Source of the DNA: Stomoxys calcitrans
Taxonomy: Eukaryota > Arthropoda > Insecta > Diptera > Muscidae
Length of the DNA stretch: 64,000 nucleotides
Reading direction: 5' to 3'
NCBI RefSeq assembly: GCF_963082655.1
Contig: NC_081552.1
Location: 189,360,075 to 189,424,074 of the forward strand
Within the stretch, counting starts at the first letter, position 1, and every line of letters starts with the position of its first letter. The position numbers were made by a program, and so were the translations under genes. This document shows positions 21,086-32,730 of the stretch, piece after piece. The notes below the pieces were generated by a model that searched no databases, was not told the DNA's origin, and worked only from the letters and a program-made list of their open reading frames with translations.

Positions 21086-22105
21086 AAGCTTTTGCTTGTT
21101 TAAGCGTTAAGTTCGACCGAGCCGAATCGTATATACCCTCCCCCATGGATTGCATATGACACGTTCTTTGAATAACTTTTTCAAATACAACGGAGAAACA
21201 TCTGCAGAGACAGATCGAACGTACTGGTGCTAAACTACCACATTTAAAATTTCAGCCAATTAATTGCATCCCTTAGAGACCCAAGAAGTCAATTCAAGTG
21301 ATCCGTTTATGACAGCTATGTCAGGTTATAAACGAATTTGGACCATACTTGGCACGGCTATTGGAAGCGATAGCAAAACTTAAAGTACTTAATTTCAGCC
21401 AAATCGGTTGGTAATTGCGCCCTCTAGAGGCTCAAGAAGTCAAGATCCGAGATCAGTTTATAAGTTTATAGCTGCATCAGGCTATGAACCGATTTGAACC
21501 ATTCCTGACGCCGCTATTGGAAGTCTTAACAAACCATCTCATGTTAAATTTCAGCCAAATCAGATACGAATTGCGTCCCCTTGAGCTTCAATAAGTCAAG
21601 ATCCGAGATCAGCTTATGGGGCAGCTTTATCAGGTTCTGAAACGATTTGGACCATTCTTGGCCCAGCTATTGGAAGTCAAAACAAAACACCTCATGCAAA
21701 ATTTCAGCCAAATGGGATAAGAGTTGCGCCCTCTAGAGGCTCTCGAAACTCAAGAAGCCAAGATCCGATATCAGTTTATATGGTAGCTATATCGAAACAT
21801 GGACCGATATGCCCCATTTACAATCCCAACTGACCTACACTAACAGGATGTATTTGTGCAAAATTTCATGCGCCTAGCTTTATTACTTCGAATGTTAGCG
21901 GACATGGCTAAATCGACTTGAAATGACAAGACAGTTTGCGGATAGTGGAATGCCCCATACGGAGTAGCTGCAACGGCAGTCGCGGACAATCAGCGGTATT
22001 GAGCGGAAAGTCTCACTGAGAGGTCGAGCGGCACCGGCTCTTGATCAAATACTGGCTACAACTACAACAACAACATAGTCCCATCTGGAGCGTATAAAAA
22101 TTGTG
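21086..22105 (-). mobile_element. DINE-1-like element, head interrupted by a LINE tail
   Basis: Tail at left (TTTAAGCGTTAAGTTCGACCGAG, TATATACCCTCCCCCATGG), five core units of the CTCTAGAGGCTCAAGAAGTC variant, then ACATGGCTAAATCGACTTG. The head is broken at about 21,940 by unrelated sequence and resumes as TCCCATCTGGAGCGTATAAAA at about 22,079. Confidence 0.75.
21940..22078 (+). mobile_element. Short LINE 3' end with CAA-rich tail inserted in DINE head
   Basis: A 139-bp insert, more GC-rich than its surroundings (GGAGTAGCTGCAACGGCAGT, CGAGCGGCACCGGC), ends CTACAACTACAACAACAACAT. CAA-type tails also close the Jockey-group LINE at 27.6 kb. The plain reading is a strongly 5'-truncated retroelement insertion. 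Confidence 0.55.
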
Positions 22106-22179
22106 CACTACTATTCCTGAAAGGACCGATTGGAACTACAAATCACAATGTCTTTCGAACGCGTAAAGCTAGCCGTCAT

Positions 22180-22645
22180 ATCGTTTCAGATTTGAGCCCC
22201 TACAAGCCGCACTTGTCATCCGATAGGGCTGACATTTTTGCACAGAGTGTTCTTTTACGACTTTCAACAACCGTGCCAAATACGCTTCAAATCGGTCAAT
22301 AATCTGATATAGCTCCAATATAAACCGGTCTCCCGATTTGACATCGTAAGCTTCTGGAAGCCGTTGCATGCAGAATCGAAGTTCTGAAGCCATTATATAT
22401 TTACAAAATTAAATTTATTACAAAATACCAGCGCATTTGGAAAATAAAGGATGTCAAAATTTCGATTTTGCCTAAAAATCCGAACTCTAGTTATGACCAA
22501 CAACTGTGCCAAGTACGGTCCAAATCGGTTTATGCTTATTTAGCCCCCATATAAACCAATAATCCTAGTTGGGCTCATAAAAGCTTTCATTTTTGCCTGG
22601 TTTGGCAGAAATTTTGTACATAAAGTAAAACTATGCCCTTCAGCT
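22180..22645 (+). repeat. DINE-like core fragment, rearranged
   Basis: Two to three diverged core units (TTGAGCCCCTACAAGCCGCA, GATATAGCTCCAATATAAACC, AGCCCCCATATAAACC) without head or tail. An AT-rich 100-bp stretch at 22,395-22,495 interrupts them. Confidence 0.55.
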
Positions 22646-22649
22646 AAAG

Positions 22650-23534
22650 CCGACTCCAAGATGGTTGAAGGAAGACAGGTGCGGTCGCAGTTCCATTCTG
22701 GATGCTATTGATGCCGTGGGTAGACTGAGAAGTATCTCCGACTATCTGGCACCGGTACCTATTGGGACTAAGGCATTCAGAATTCGTTTTCCCGCGAGGA
22801 ACGAATGGAGAATCGGGGGATGAGACCTCTATCTTCACTGATGGCAGCAAGATGGATTCAAGGACTGGATTGGGTGTCTACTCCGACGCACTTAGCATCG
22901 GTATATCTCTGATACTACCGGACAAGTGTACGGCCTTTCAGGCAGAGGTCTGTGCCATTACAGAAGCCGCAAGAGAAATTCTGGTAAGAGATCTACCGCC
23001 CTCAAAACACAGGATTTATGTGAATAGAATGATGCTGCTCAAGGCCTCGGGTTCGAAGGCGGTGAGTTCGTGGTGTGTGGCTATCCCTGGATAGGTTCCG
23101 GATTCACGATGTGACGCTTATATGGGTTCCCGGATATGAGGGGATTCCGAGGAATGAAGGGGTTGATGATGCGTCGGGCGAACCAGGAGACTATCGAAAA
23201 TTTGATCTATTCATGCCGGATCTGCTCACCTGCCTAAGAAGGCTGTTCTTCTGCGATCTGGGTGACCTTGCTAACGTAGCAAGATTTGTGAACAGAACGG
23301 AATGGTTCCGACGGCGGGTGCGATAAATTCCGGCGAAGATACATACGCGCTTGCGTGAGTGATAGGCGTTTCACCTCCCGCTCTGGTTCTTCATTCTTCT
23401 AACTCTTTTAATCGTGTGTAACCTCTGGAAATGGTCCGAGGTCTCACTTTTTTCTCTTCTCTTTCTTTGGGCCAAACTGGACTCCGTATGAACTCACCTA
23501 TGGTGGGCAACCCATTCAACCTTACCTAACCATA
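22650..23534 (+). mobile_element. LINE fragment encoding RNase H (I/Jockey-like group)
   Basis: Frames 22,762-23,094 and 23,075-23,326 together form an RNase H domain: TSIFTDGSKMDSRTGLGVYS (first Asp), TAFQAEVCAITEAAREIL (Glu helix), and after a frameshift VTLIWVPGYEGIPRNEGVDD (last Asp region). A 3'UTR of about 200 bp follows with C/T-rich tracts, ending CAACCTTACCTAACC at 23,526. RT and endonuclease are absent. Confidence 0.75.
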
Positions 23535-24150
23535 GTGGTTGGTTCCCAAGATTCCTCCCGGCTGAACTTAGAACGAATCTGAATAAGAATTACCTCATTT
23601 TAATACTCAAGGCTTCACATCAAGACAGAGCTACCATATAAACGGTAGCTATATCCGGTTATAGATTCATTCGGGCCGTAATTGGCACAGTTGTTGGAAG
23701 TCGTAAAAAAATGCCAGCCATTGTGCAAAATTTCAGCCAAATCGGATAAGAATTGCGGCATGTAGAAGCTCAATAAGTCGGTTTATTTGGCAGCTTTATC
23801 AGGTTATGGAACAATTCGGACCATACCAGGCACAGTTGTTACACATCATAACACAGAGACTTAAGACATGTAATCTGGATGTCGGTTTATATGGCATATA
23901 TATCAAAACATGGACCGATTTGATAAGAAGTATTTTTGCAAAATTCAAGCGCCTAGCTTTTCTCCTTCGAAAGTTCGCGTGTTTCCAACAAGCAGAAAGA
24001 TGAACGAACGTGGCTAAATTGACTCAGAATGTCAAGAGTATCAAGAAATTATACACTTTGTTGGGCATCAGATCAATATTTCGATGAGTTACAATTCCGC
24101 TTGTAACCGTTTGGAATAAGTACACCCCCATCCTATGGTGGAGGGCACTT
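23535..24150 (-). mobile_element. DINE-1-like element, partial and rearranged
   Basis: A tail-like block in opposite orientation (GGTTCCCAAGATTCCTCCCG at 23,540) precedes two core units and a head (ATCAATATTTCGATGAGTTAC, CCCCATCCTATGGTGGAGGG). The head lacks its usual TATAAAA end. Confidence 0.65.
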
Positions 24151-24589
24151 CATATGACACTTGCGTGCCATAGCTCGTAATTGTCATATATCGTACTCGT
24201 AAATGTTGTCTGTTGCTTACAAACAACAAGTCATTATCGAGCAACAAATGGATCGACCAGCCGGCCAATCAGTCAACCAATCCAGCAATTCTTCAAGACG
24301 CCGACGCTGAGGCCTCATCAATTCATGTTTAACTACAATTTAATTGTGTCTGATTGTTTTGCATTGTTACTGTGTTTCTGTTACTGTTACTGATTTTGAT
24401 TTGTTTGTGTTGATATAAATTCAATTTCAAGCAATAAAAAATGAACAGAACTAATTCCTTAAAAGGAAAATTTTCCATGGGCTCGCGCTTGATGTAAATG
24501 TCACAGATAAATAGTGAAAAATGGCAAAATTTCACCCAAGCAATGGGACACATTGAAGGAAGCAACTGAATAGTTTCTTACAAGAAAAA
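24151..24589. other. Unique AT-rich spacer
   Basis: No domain-bearing frame and no recognised repeat. A TTACTGTTACTG short repeat lies near 24,366-24,392. Confidence 0.5.
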
Positions 24590-25460
24590 AAAACATGCTA
24601 AGTTCGGCCAGGTCAAATCTTGGGAACCCACCTCCATGGTGGGTTCATGTGTACCGTACGTACAAAATTTCTGCCAAAAATTGAAGCTTCATGGGAACGT
24701 AGAAGACTAATCAGTAAATCGGTTTATATGGGAGCTATATCACGTTAAACACTGCTTTGGATCATACTTAACACACATGTTTGAAGTCATAACAAAACAC
24801 ACCATGCAACATTTCACCCAAATAGGATAAAAATTGCATTTCCCAAGGGCTCAAGATGTCAAATAGGGCGATCGGTTTATATGGGAGCTATATCAGGTTA
24901 TTGACCGATTTGAGCCATACTTGGCACGAACGTTGGAAGTCATAACAAAACACAACATGCAAAATGTCAGCCAAATCGGATACCAATTGCGGCCTCAAGG
25001 GGCTCAAGATGTCTAATCGGGAGATCGGTTGATATGGGACCTATATCAGATTATAGACCGAATTTGACCGTACTTTGCATGGTTGTTGGAAGTCACAAGA
25101 GAATACTACATGCAAAATTTCAGCCAAATGGAATAACAATTGCGGCTTCCAGGGGCACAAGATTTCAAATCGAGAGATTGGTTTATATGGAAGCTATATC
25201 CAAACCAAACCGATATGGCCCATTTGCAGTCCCCTACGGCTTACATCCATAAGAAGTATCTGTGCAATATTTCAAGTAGATATCTCTATACGTTCGATCG
25301 CTATTGCGATTTCGACAGACGGATGGACATGGCTATATAGACTAAGAACGCCAAGGTGATCAAAAATACTTTATGGGGTCGCAGATCAATATTTCGGGGT
25401 ATTACAAACGGAATGACTGGATAAGTATATCCCAATCCCGTGGTGGTGGGTATGAAAAGA
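24590..25460 (-). mobile_element. DINE-1-like element, nearly complete
   Basis: Tail ACATGCTAAGTTCGGCCAGG and AACCCACCTCCATGG, about four 153-bp units with a complete 153-bp phase, then head GACAGACGGATGGACATGGC, GGGGTCGCAGATCAATATTTCGGG and CCCGTGGTGGTGGGTATGAAA. Its tail is of the 'GGGAACCCACC' subtype rather than the 'TATATACCCTCC' subtype. Confidence 0.8.
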
Positions 25461-25639
25461 GTTCGGGACAAGAAATTAATATAGTTGTCGTTTTTTGTCC
25501 CATTTTAATGGTATGTGCCTAAGAAATTCTTGTACCTGGCAGCCATTTGTATGTTGCTCTAAAGATTTTTGTCATTAGACATGAAAGTATTTTTGTACTT
25601 AACTTTAAAAATTGTCACTTTCCAAGGTTAGCTTAAGCA

Positions 25640-27645
25640 TTCTACGTAGTAGTCAACGACAGGGAAGTCAACGAACATAAGCAGAATTTGTGGCTGGAAC
25701 ACTTGGACCAATGTAACTTAGTTACCAGCGTAGGCAAGTTGTGGTCTACTTTTAACTCACCCTCGAACGCCGGTAGGTGGGATGAGAGGATTTCAGTTAC
25801 TTTTGGCGATGTGACTGTGACTAATCTGAAGAGCTGCACCACGTTGTTCAACCGCCATTTAATTGTGCATTTGCAGAGTGACAGGGCTAGGAGAAGAGCC
25901 ATTCGTTGTATCGGTGGTCCTGAGCCGATGCATAGCCATCACAATTTACTGTGGACGAAGTTACGAATATCATTTGTGACGCGAAGTCATCCAAGGCATT
26001 GGGCCCCGACAGAATTTCTATATTGATGCTGAAGAATCTGGATTTGCCTTACAACTGTCCTCATCCTGTCTTTGAAAACTCTTATAGTACCCGATGTCTG
26101 GAATATGGGAATAGTGGTCCCGCTTCTGAAGCCTCGAAAGGTCCGGAGTAAGGGGGAGTTGTACAGACCGGTCTCCCTTCTCTCACCAGTAGCCAAAACG
26201 CTTGAGGGACTACTCCTCCCGAGCCTCGTTGGAGAATTTCCATTCGCATCAGCATGCTTTTCGAAGACTGCATAGCACTACAATTGCTTTGCATGTCAGC
26301 AAAGCACACATTTGCCGTGGCTTCAATCAGCACAGGCCATGTGATAGGATGGTCCTCGCAGAACTGGACCTATGGAAGGCATGAGTCCCGAATTGTCTAC
26401 GTCGTTGCCCGTCTTTGTGCAATTAAGGGATAAGAAAACACAACACCGTAGAGTAAAACAGGGAGTTCACCAACGCGGTATGATACAACCGGCACTGTTT
26501 AACCTCTACCTATCCTCCATTCCACCCCCTCCAGACGCCAAGGGGATAATGTCAAATGCGGACCATTGTACGATCATGGCATCAGAACCCCCAACCAAAC
26601 CATTGATGAGCTCTGCGATAGGTTAAACGACTACCTCAATGAACTTGCCACTATTTTCGCTGCAAGAGATTTGAATATATCTGCCACCAAATCTTCAGCC
26701 ACATTACTCACAACAGATACGCGTGAGGTGAATAATGAGGTGAATGCGAAAGACGATGGAGAAACGATTCCGACCGCCAAGTGTCCCAAAATACTTGGTG
26801 TCACAATTGATATGGCACAGCAATTTGCGATAAGGTCAAAAATTGAAACAAGGTCCTCAATTCACTTGCCGGCAGCACTTGTGGTGCTGAAAAAGAAATC
26901 TTGTTTACCATGTACAAAGCCATTGGCCGGTCAGTGGTTAGCTATGCAGCGCCAGTGTGGTCTCGTCAGCTCTGTGACACGCATTGGAATAATATTCAGA
27001 TCTGTCAGAATGCCGCCTTTCGAATTGCGACAGGCTATCTCATCAGTTCTCACGTACACCACCTCCATCATGAGACAAAGACCGTTCCCCTGCAAAGACA
27101 TAACTGCACGTTATCTAAGCAATGCCTTCTGGCCTGTTATAGCAGGGACCAGCCGAATCATCATCTCATGGATAGGTACCCGAAGCCCAATAGCTTTTAG
27201 GTGGATCTACATGATCTAGAGCGTAAGGTTCAGTGCTACAAAAGAGAACCTCTAGATCTAACGGCATATCAAGCCAGTCTAGACAACATTTATGCAGACA
27301 CAGTAGCGTTAAATAGCTATCGGGTGAATGTTATCCTTGAAGAACGGCCTTCCTTATTGCACCTGAAGAAATTTACCTACCCCGGTTAACCCAGAGTAGT
27401 TCTGGCTCAATTACGATCCAGCAGATGCAGCCGACTCAACTCCTACACAGCAAGTATTGATGCCACATGACACACGTCACCTGTTTAACTGTCCAACCAG
27501 ATCCATTCGTCTCGGACCTAGATACCTCTGGACGCACCCCACCTTAGTCGCAGAGTTCTGGATCTGGATATTCAACAGAATTAAGCAGACGAAAGATTGC
27601 ATACAACTCACTGCTACAACAACAGCAACAACCTAGCAGCTTAAC
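25640..27645 (+). mobile_element. Jockey-group LINE, 5'-truncated and frameshifted
   Basis: Plus-strand frames in order: linker 25,688-25,960; RT N-terminus 25,951-26,160 (SSKALGPDRISILMLKN); 26,072-26,275 (YRPVSLLSPVAKTLEGLLLP); 26,372-26,626 (KQGVHQRGMIQPALFNLYLS, where the usual YADD catalytic box is NADH); 26,566-26,900 (LNISATKSSATLLT, PKILGVTID); 26,901-27,200 (ASYAAPVW-like VVSYAAPVWS, AAFRIATGYL); 27,201-27,389; C-terminus VVLAQLRSSRCSRLNSY to about 27,560. The tail is CAACAACAGCAACAACC. At least five frameshifts and the lost YADD show it is dead. Confidence 0.8.
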
Positions 27646-28440
27646 ATACTGACTGCTCTTTGCTCGGTCAAAAAAAAAGGAAAAATGTTGTGTGGAGAAT
27701 GTGTCTATAGCAGTGACAAACACACAATTGCAATTATGTGTAAACCCATGGACTTGCTTGGGATTATTTGCTTTTGTACGTACACAATAATGTGCAATAT
27801 TGTGAGTATTTTTGCCCATCACTGGTCTATGCGCTCAAATACTCAACCTTTCTCCCTAGTGGGAGAGACACAAGAGAATAATTATTGGTTCGGTAAACGA
27901 ACAATCGTTTGTAGCTATCGAAACACTTTTGCCAATAAAGATTTTTGGTTTTGGAACAAAAGAATTGTGCTCTTACAGTAAGCGAAGCTGCTAAAGGATT
28001 TACAATAAACAAAGTTAGTTACGATTATTAAAGCTACATTTATAGCCAACGTTTGATATGTTAAAGCGAAAAGTTACACAGTTACTATAAAAGAAAAACT
28101 TCCCAATAAAAGTATTTTGTTTGTGGTAAAAATGTTCCAAACGTTTATTTTTTTCGTGTGCAGGAATTTGCTGCCAAAATTGTATTTCTATAGAAAAGTT
28201 TTTAAATACATCTTAAGATATTGAATCATCTTAGTACACAGTGCACAAATAATATAAAATGTATTATAAATATAAAAATGTTCGTTAGGAAAAGGTTGTC
28301 GTCCAGCACCTTTGATATATTAACTGAAAACCTCAAAATGTTTAAACAACTCAAACTGTCATGTGACAACATAATAACTATAATTAATGCTTAGCATTCT
28401 ATACACACATAATAGTATATAAACTGATTTATATAAGGAC
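27646..28440. other. Unique AT-rich spacer
   Basis: Frames of 61-98 codons occur on both strands but lack domains or codon structure. No repeat recognised. Confidence 0.5.
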
Positions 28441-28441
28441 T

Positions 28442-29150
28442 TGTTATACCCACCTCCATGGGATGGGGGTATACTAATCTAGTCATTCCGTTTGTAACAC
28501 CTCGAAATATTCGTCTAAGATCCCATAAAGTAGGTAGGTATCTTGATCGTCTCGACGTTCTGATTCGAAATATGTCCATGTCCGTCCGTCCGTCTGTCGA
28601 AATCACGTTAGCGGTCGAACACGTATAGCTAGCCGCTTGAAATTTTGCACAGATACTTAATATTGATGTCGCTGCAGATTGCAAATGGGCCTTATCGGTT
28701 CAGATTTAGATGTAGCTCCCATATAAACCGATCTCCGATTTGGCTGAAATTTTGCATATAGTGTTCTGTTATGACTTCCAACAACTGTGCTAGGTACGGT
28801 TCAAATCGGGGTATAACCTGATATAGCCCCCATATAAACCGATCGCCCGATTTGACTTCTTGAGCCCTTACAAGCCGCAATTTTTGCCCTATTTGGCTGA
28901 AATTTTGCATGTAGTGTTTTGTTATGACTATCAATACCTGTGTCAAGTACGGCCAAAATCAGTCTTTAGCCTGATATAGCTCCCATATTAACCGGTCTCC
29001 CGATCATCCTTGTTCGGTTCCTAGAAGCTTTAATTTTTGTTGATTTGACAGAAGTTTGGTATGTAGAATAAAATGTTGCCCTCCACCTTAATTTATTTTG
29101 TATAAATTTTTAGCAGAATCCATGGTGGCGGGTTCCCAAGTTCCCAAATA
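28442..29150 (+). mobile_element. DINE-1-like element, complete, short core
   Basis: Head TTATACCCACCTCCATGG, GGGGGTATACTAATCTAG, CATGTCCGTCCGTCCGTCTG; three to four core units; tail CCATGGTGGCGGGTTCCCAAG. Shorter than the 17.7-kb copy because it has fewer core units. Confidence 0.8.
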
Positions 29151-29194
29151 AAAATGATTAAGGTAGTAAAGTATCAACGCAAGATTATCGAGTA

Positions 29195-29425
29195 AATTGC
29201 TCAGTTGGGCCGTAACAACCCCAAGGCGGTAAGGTCATGGATGCTCTTGAAGTGTAAGAAGGCAACTGGTACCATCTCTAATGACATACATGCATCACAT
29301 GCTTTGGTTACGTGGCCATAGCAGAGTAATGTGGAATAAAAGGTCAGAAGTCTTGGCTGTAAGAGTCTAAGGACTGCTTCCATGAAATTGTAGCACTGTA
29401 GAGCCAACTTAGGGACCTAGACAGG
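29195..29425 (+). mobile_element. RNase H C-terminal LINE fragment
   Basis: One frame reads LRGHSRVMWNKRSEVLAVRV, matching the RNase H block that follows the last strand (G-H-S-x-x-x-x-N-x-x-x-D/E-x-L-A pattern). Upstream VAQLGRNNPKAVRSW-like sequence fits the preceding helix. No other part of the element is visible. Confidence 0.5.
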
Positions 29426-29811
29426 AATGGGTTTGGGGACTAAATGAGAAGCACGAAATTTATAGCATAGATTATTTTCGACGTAACTTTTCATTGTTTA
29501 AAACACGCAGAAAGCCTATTACCCGTATTGTCTTAGGTGTATACCAATAGTCACAAACCTAACATTTTTGAAAAAAATCCTATCAGCCACCATCAATAAC
29601 TTGAAAAAAATTCTGTTCTATTTTAATTAACAATTTATCATTGTCAAAGGAAACATCCAAAAATTCTAAAAATGTTTAATAGTTATTTGAGCGTTTTTAT
29701 GTGTTTTTATATAGGAATTTTTAAAACAAGTTTATTTAGCAAAAAAAACAGACTTCAAACCCATCATAAATACATGAATGCGGCCGTTATTAATTATCAT
29801 CATTATTAATC
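29426..29811. other. AT-rich spacer
   Basis: Nothing recognised. Confidence 0.5.
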
Positions 29812-30650
29812 ATTATACCCTACACCACTACTGTGGTAAAGTGTAGTATAACTTAGTGCATTTGTTTGCAACAGCCAGAAGAGTGATAGAACCATTGATA
29901 AGTACTCGCAATGACTCAAGTCATTTTCGATTGAGATATGTCTGTTTCTCAGTCGGTCCAGCCTGACGTCAGTCCAAGGTCAAATCAATCACCCAAATAG
30001 GATTGTAATAGCGCCCTCAAGAACCTAAAGAAGTGACAGACCGATTTAGACCACACCTACCACAATTGCCATACCAAAACATTATGTGTAAAATTTCAGT
30101 AAAATCGGATAAAAACCGATTCCTCTAGAGGCTCAAGAAGTCTAATCTGAAGTTCGGTTTATGCAAAACATTATGTGTAATATTTCAGTATAATCGGATA
30201 AAAATCGAGTCCTCCAGAGACTGAAGAAGTCAAATCTGAAGTTCGGTTTATGTGGCAGATATATCACGTAATTCATCGATTTGGACCATACATGACACAG
30301 TTGTTTGAAGTCAAAACAAAACATATCGTGCAAAATTTCAGCCTCCCTTTAGAGGCTCAAAAAGTCTATCTAATGATTGGTTTATATGTTAGCTATATAA
30401 AAACATGGACCGATTTGGCCTATTTACAATCGCAACCGAGCTTCACTAATAAGAAGTATTTCTATAAAATTTCAAGAGGATAACTTTATTTGTAGGCGTG
30501 CTTTTCACAGACAAATAGACAGACGTGCGGACATGGCTAAATCGACTGAGAACTCCAAGACGATCAAGAATATATGTATGTACTTTGTTGGTACAAACGG
30601 TATGACGATATAAGAATACTCCCATCCTATGGTGAAGGCTATAAAAACAA
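29812..30650 (-). mobile_element. DINE-1-like element with an opposite-facing second head
   Basis: 29,812-29,960 is a divergent head facing right (TATACCCTACACCACTACTGTGG, GTAGTATAAC, ATATGTCTGTTTCTCAGTCGGTCC). The remainder reads the other way: core units with the CTCTAGAGGCTCAAGAAGTC variant, including a duplicated 85-bp block (30,060-30,145 and 30,160-30,245), and a normal head at 30,500-30,650. So two heads flank the cores. Confidence 0.7.
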
Positions 30651-30689
30651 AACGAAAACCTCGAACACCATTTCTGATTCTTCAGACCG

Positions 30690-31680
30690 CTCAAAAAAGT
30701 TCGGCCGGGCCGAATCTTGGGAGCCCACCACCATGGATTCTGCTAAACATTTATACAAAATAAATTTAATTGAAAGGCAAAATTTTATTCAACATACCAA
30801 ACTTCTGTCAAACCAGCAAGAATTAAAGCTTCTAGAAACCGAACAAGTTTACTTGGGCGCTATATCAGGTTATGAACTGATTTGGACCGTATTTGGCACA
30901 GTGGAAGTCGTAACAGAACACCGCAAGCAAAATTTCAGGCAAATCGGACAAAAATTGCAGCTTGTAATGGCTCAAGAAGTCAAATCGGGAGATCGGTTTA
31001 TATGGGAGCTATATCAGGTTATTAATCGATTTGAACCATACTAAAGAGAGTTATTGGAAGTCATAAAAGAACACAACATGCAAAATTTCAGCCAAATCGG
31101 ACATAATTTGCGACTTCCAGGGGCTCAAGAAGTCAAATTGGGAAATCGGTTTATATGGGAGCTATATCAGGTTATAAAAGGATTTGAACTATACTAGATA
31201 CAGTTTTTGGAAGTCATAACAGAACACTACATGCAAAATTTCAGCCAAATCGGCCAAAAATTCCAGCTTGTAAGGGCTCAAGAAGTCAAATCGGGAGATC
31301 GGTTTATATGGGAGCTATATCTGGTTATAAACCGATTTGGTTTGTATTTAGCACATTTATTGGAAGTCATAACAGAACACTGTGTGGAAAATTTCAGCCA
31401 AATCGGCCAAAAATTGCGGCTTGTAAGACCTCAAGAAGTGAAATCGGGAGATCGGTTTATATGTGAGCTATATCAGGTTATAGACCGATTTGGACCGTAC
31501 TAGGCACAGGTTTTGAAAGTTTTAACAAAACACATGGGTAGATCGACTTAGAATTTGAAGTCGATCAAGAATATATATACTTTGTTGGGTCTCGCATTAA
31601 TATTTCGTTGAATTACAAACGGTATGACGAAGTAAATACACCCCCATCCTATGGTAGAGGGAGGGTATAAAAACAAAAAG
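30690..31680 (-). mobile_element. DINE-1-like element, complete, four regular 153-bp units
   Basis: Tail AAAGTTCGGCCGGGCCGAAT and GAGCCCACCACCATGGATTC; units start at GGTTTATATG with spacing exactly 153 bp (31,148, 31,301, 31,454). The head ends CCCCATCCTATGGTAGAGGG. It follows the previous copy head-to-tail with a shared 55-bp linker repeated on its far side. Confidence 0.85.
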
Positions 31681-31739
31681 AAAAGCTCGAACACCATTTC
31701 TGATTCTCCAGACCGCTCAAAAAAATTCCATTGTTTACT

Positions 31740-32549
31740 TTTATCACTTAAAATAAAAAACCATTGAATGATAGACAGGATTTCTTACTCTAGACACAAT
31801 GAGGCATGAAGGTGTTAGAGTAAAGGCATAACCAACAGAAATGAAATTATCAAACAGCTATTGCAACTTGTACTACTTTGGCAAATTAACGAGAGGTAAT
31901 GTTAAGCTTCAACAATGATTATTTCATTTCGTTATCATTTCACCAGAAATGTGTCAAATCTTGCTAATTTTTAACAAATTAATAAATGATAATAACTGTT
32001 GGTGTTTGAATTGACTACGTCAAATCCTATGTTGACTGCTGATTGATGTGCTAATTTATAAAGTCTATAAAATCTGATAAAATAATTTGGTTATGCGGTA
32101 TACATTTACCTTCAATGCTCAATTTGAGTTAATAAAAACTGAATGGAAAAAGAGACAAAATCCGTCATTCATTGATTCATAGAAGCTTTATAACTAAATA
32201 TAGTGAAAGCTCTAATTGTCTGTGGTATTTCATGTTCTCCATAAACATACAGAGAATCTGCCTTGACTGTGGTATCCATTAAAACCCATCTTGTAATGAT
32301 CACTTTATCGAACTGGGGCCTTTCTTTGCAAATCATGAAAAAATATTCCCTAAGGGTAAAATTTACATTTTCTTATTGAAGTTTGTACATTGTTTTAACA
32401 GTTTTTTTTTTATACAATTAAAATTTGCCGACTCATTTCAATAACCAAACCTGTCTGCTAACATGCATGTATAGCCCAACTTGATAGGGCCATATGTTAT
32501 GAGCACATATGGTTATTTGCTTAAGGCTAATCCAAAGTATCCACAAACA
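31740..32549. other. Unique AT-rich spacer
   Basis: No gene or recognised element. A T9 run lies at about 32,403. Confidence 0.5.
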
Positions 32550-32730
32550 TTTGTATACCCTCCACTATGAGATGAGGGGTAAACTAATATCTTCACTCTG
32601 TTTGTAACAGCTTGGTCTAAGATCCCCTAGAGAATATGTATTCTTGATCGTCATGCCATTTTAACTCAATCAAGCAATGAGTTAAAAGGTTTTCTGTTAT
32701 TTCTTCCGTTAGTCTGTCTGTCGTAAGCAC
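32550..32730 (+). mobile_element. DINE-1-like head fragment, cut by an inverted-repeat element
   Basis: TATACCCTCCACTATGAGATG, CTGTTTGTAACAGC, GATCCCC and TATGTATTCTTGATCGTC match the head order. At 32,731, just after GTCTGTCTGTCG, the sequence passes into the inverted-repeat element. Confidence 0.7.

Noticed and set aside
27685..28012. 98- and 61-codon frames
   Set aside because: No domain, skewed composition, opposite strands overlap.
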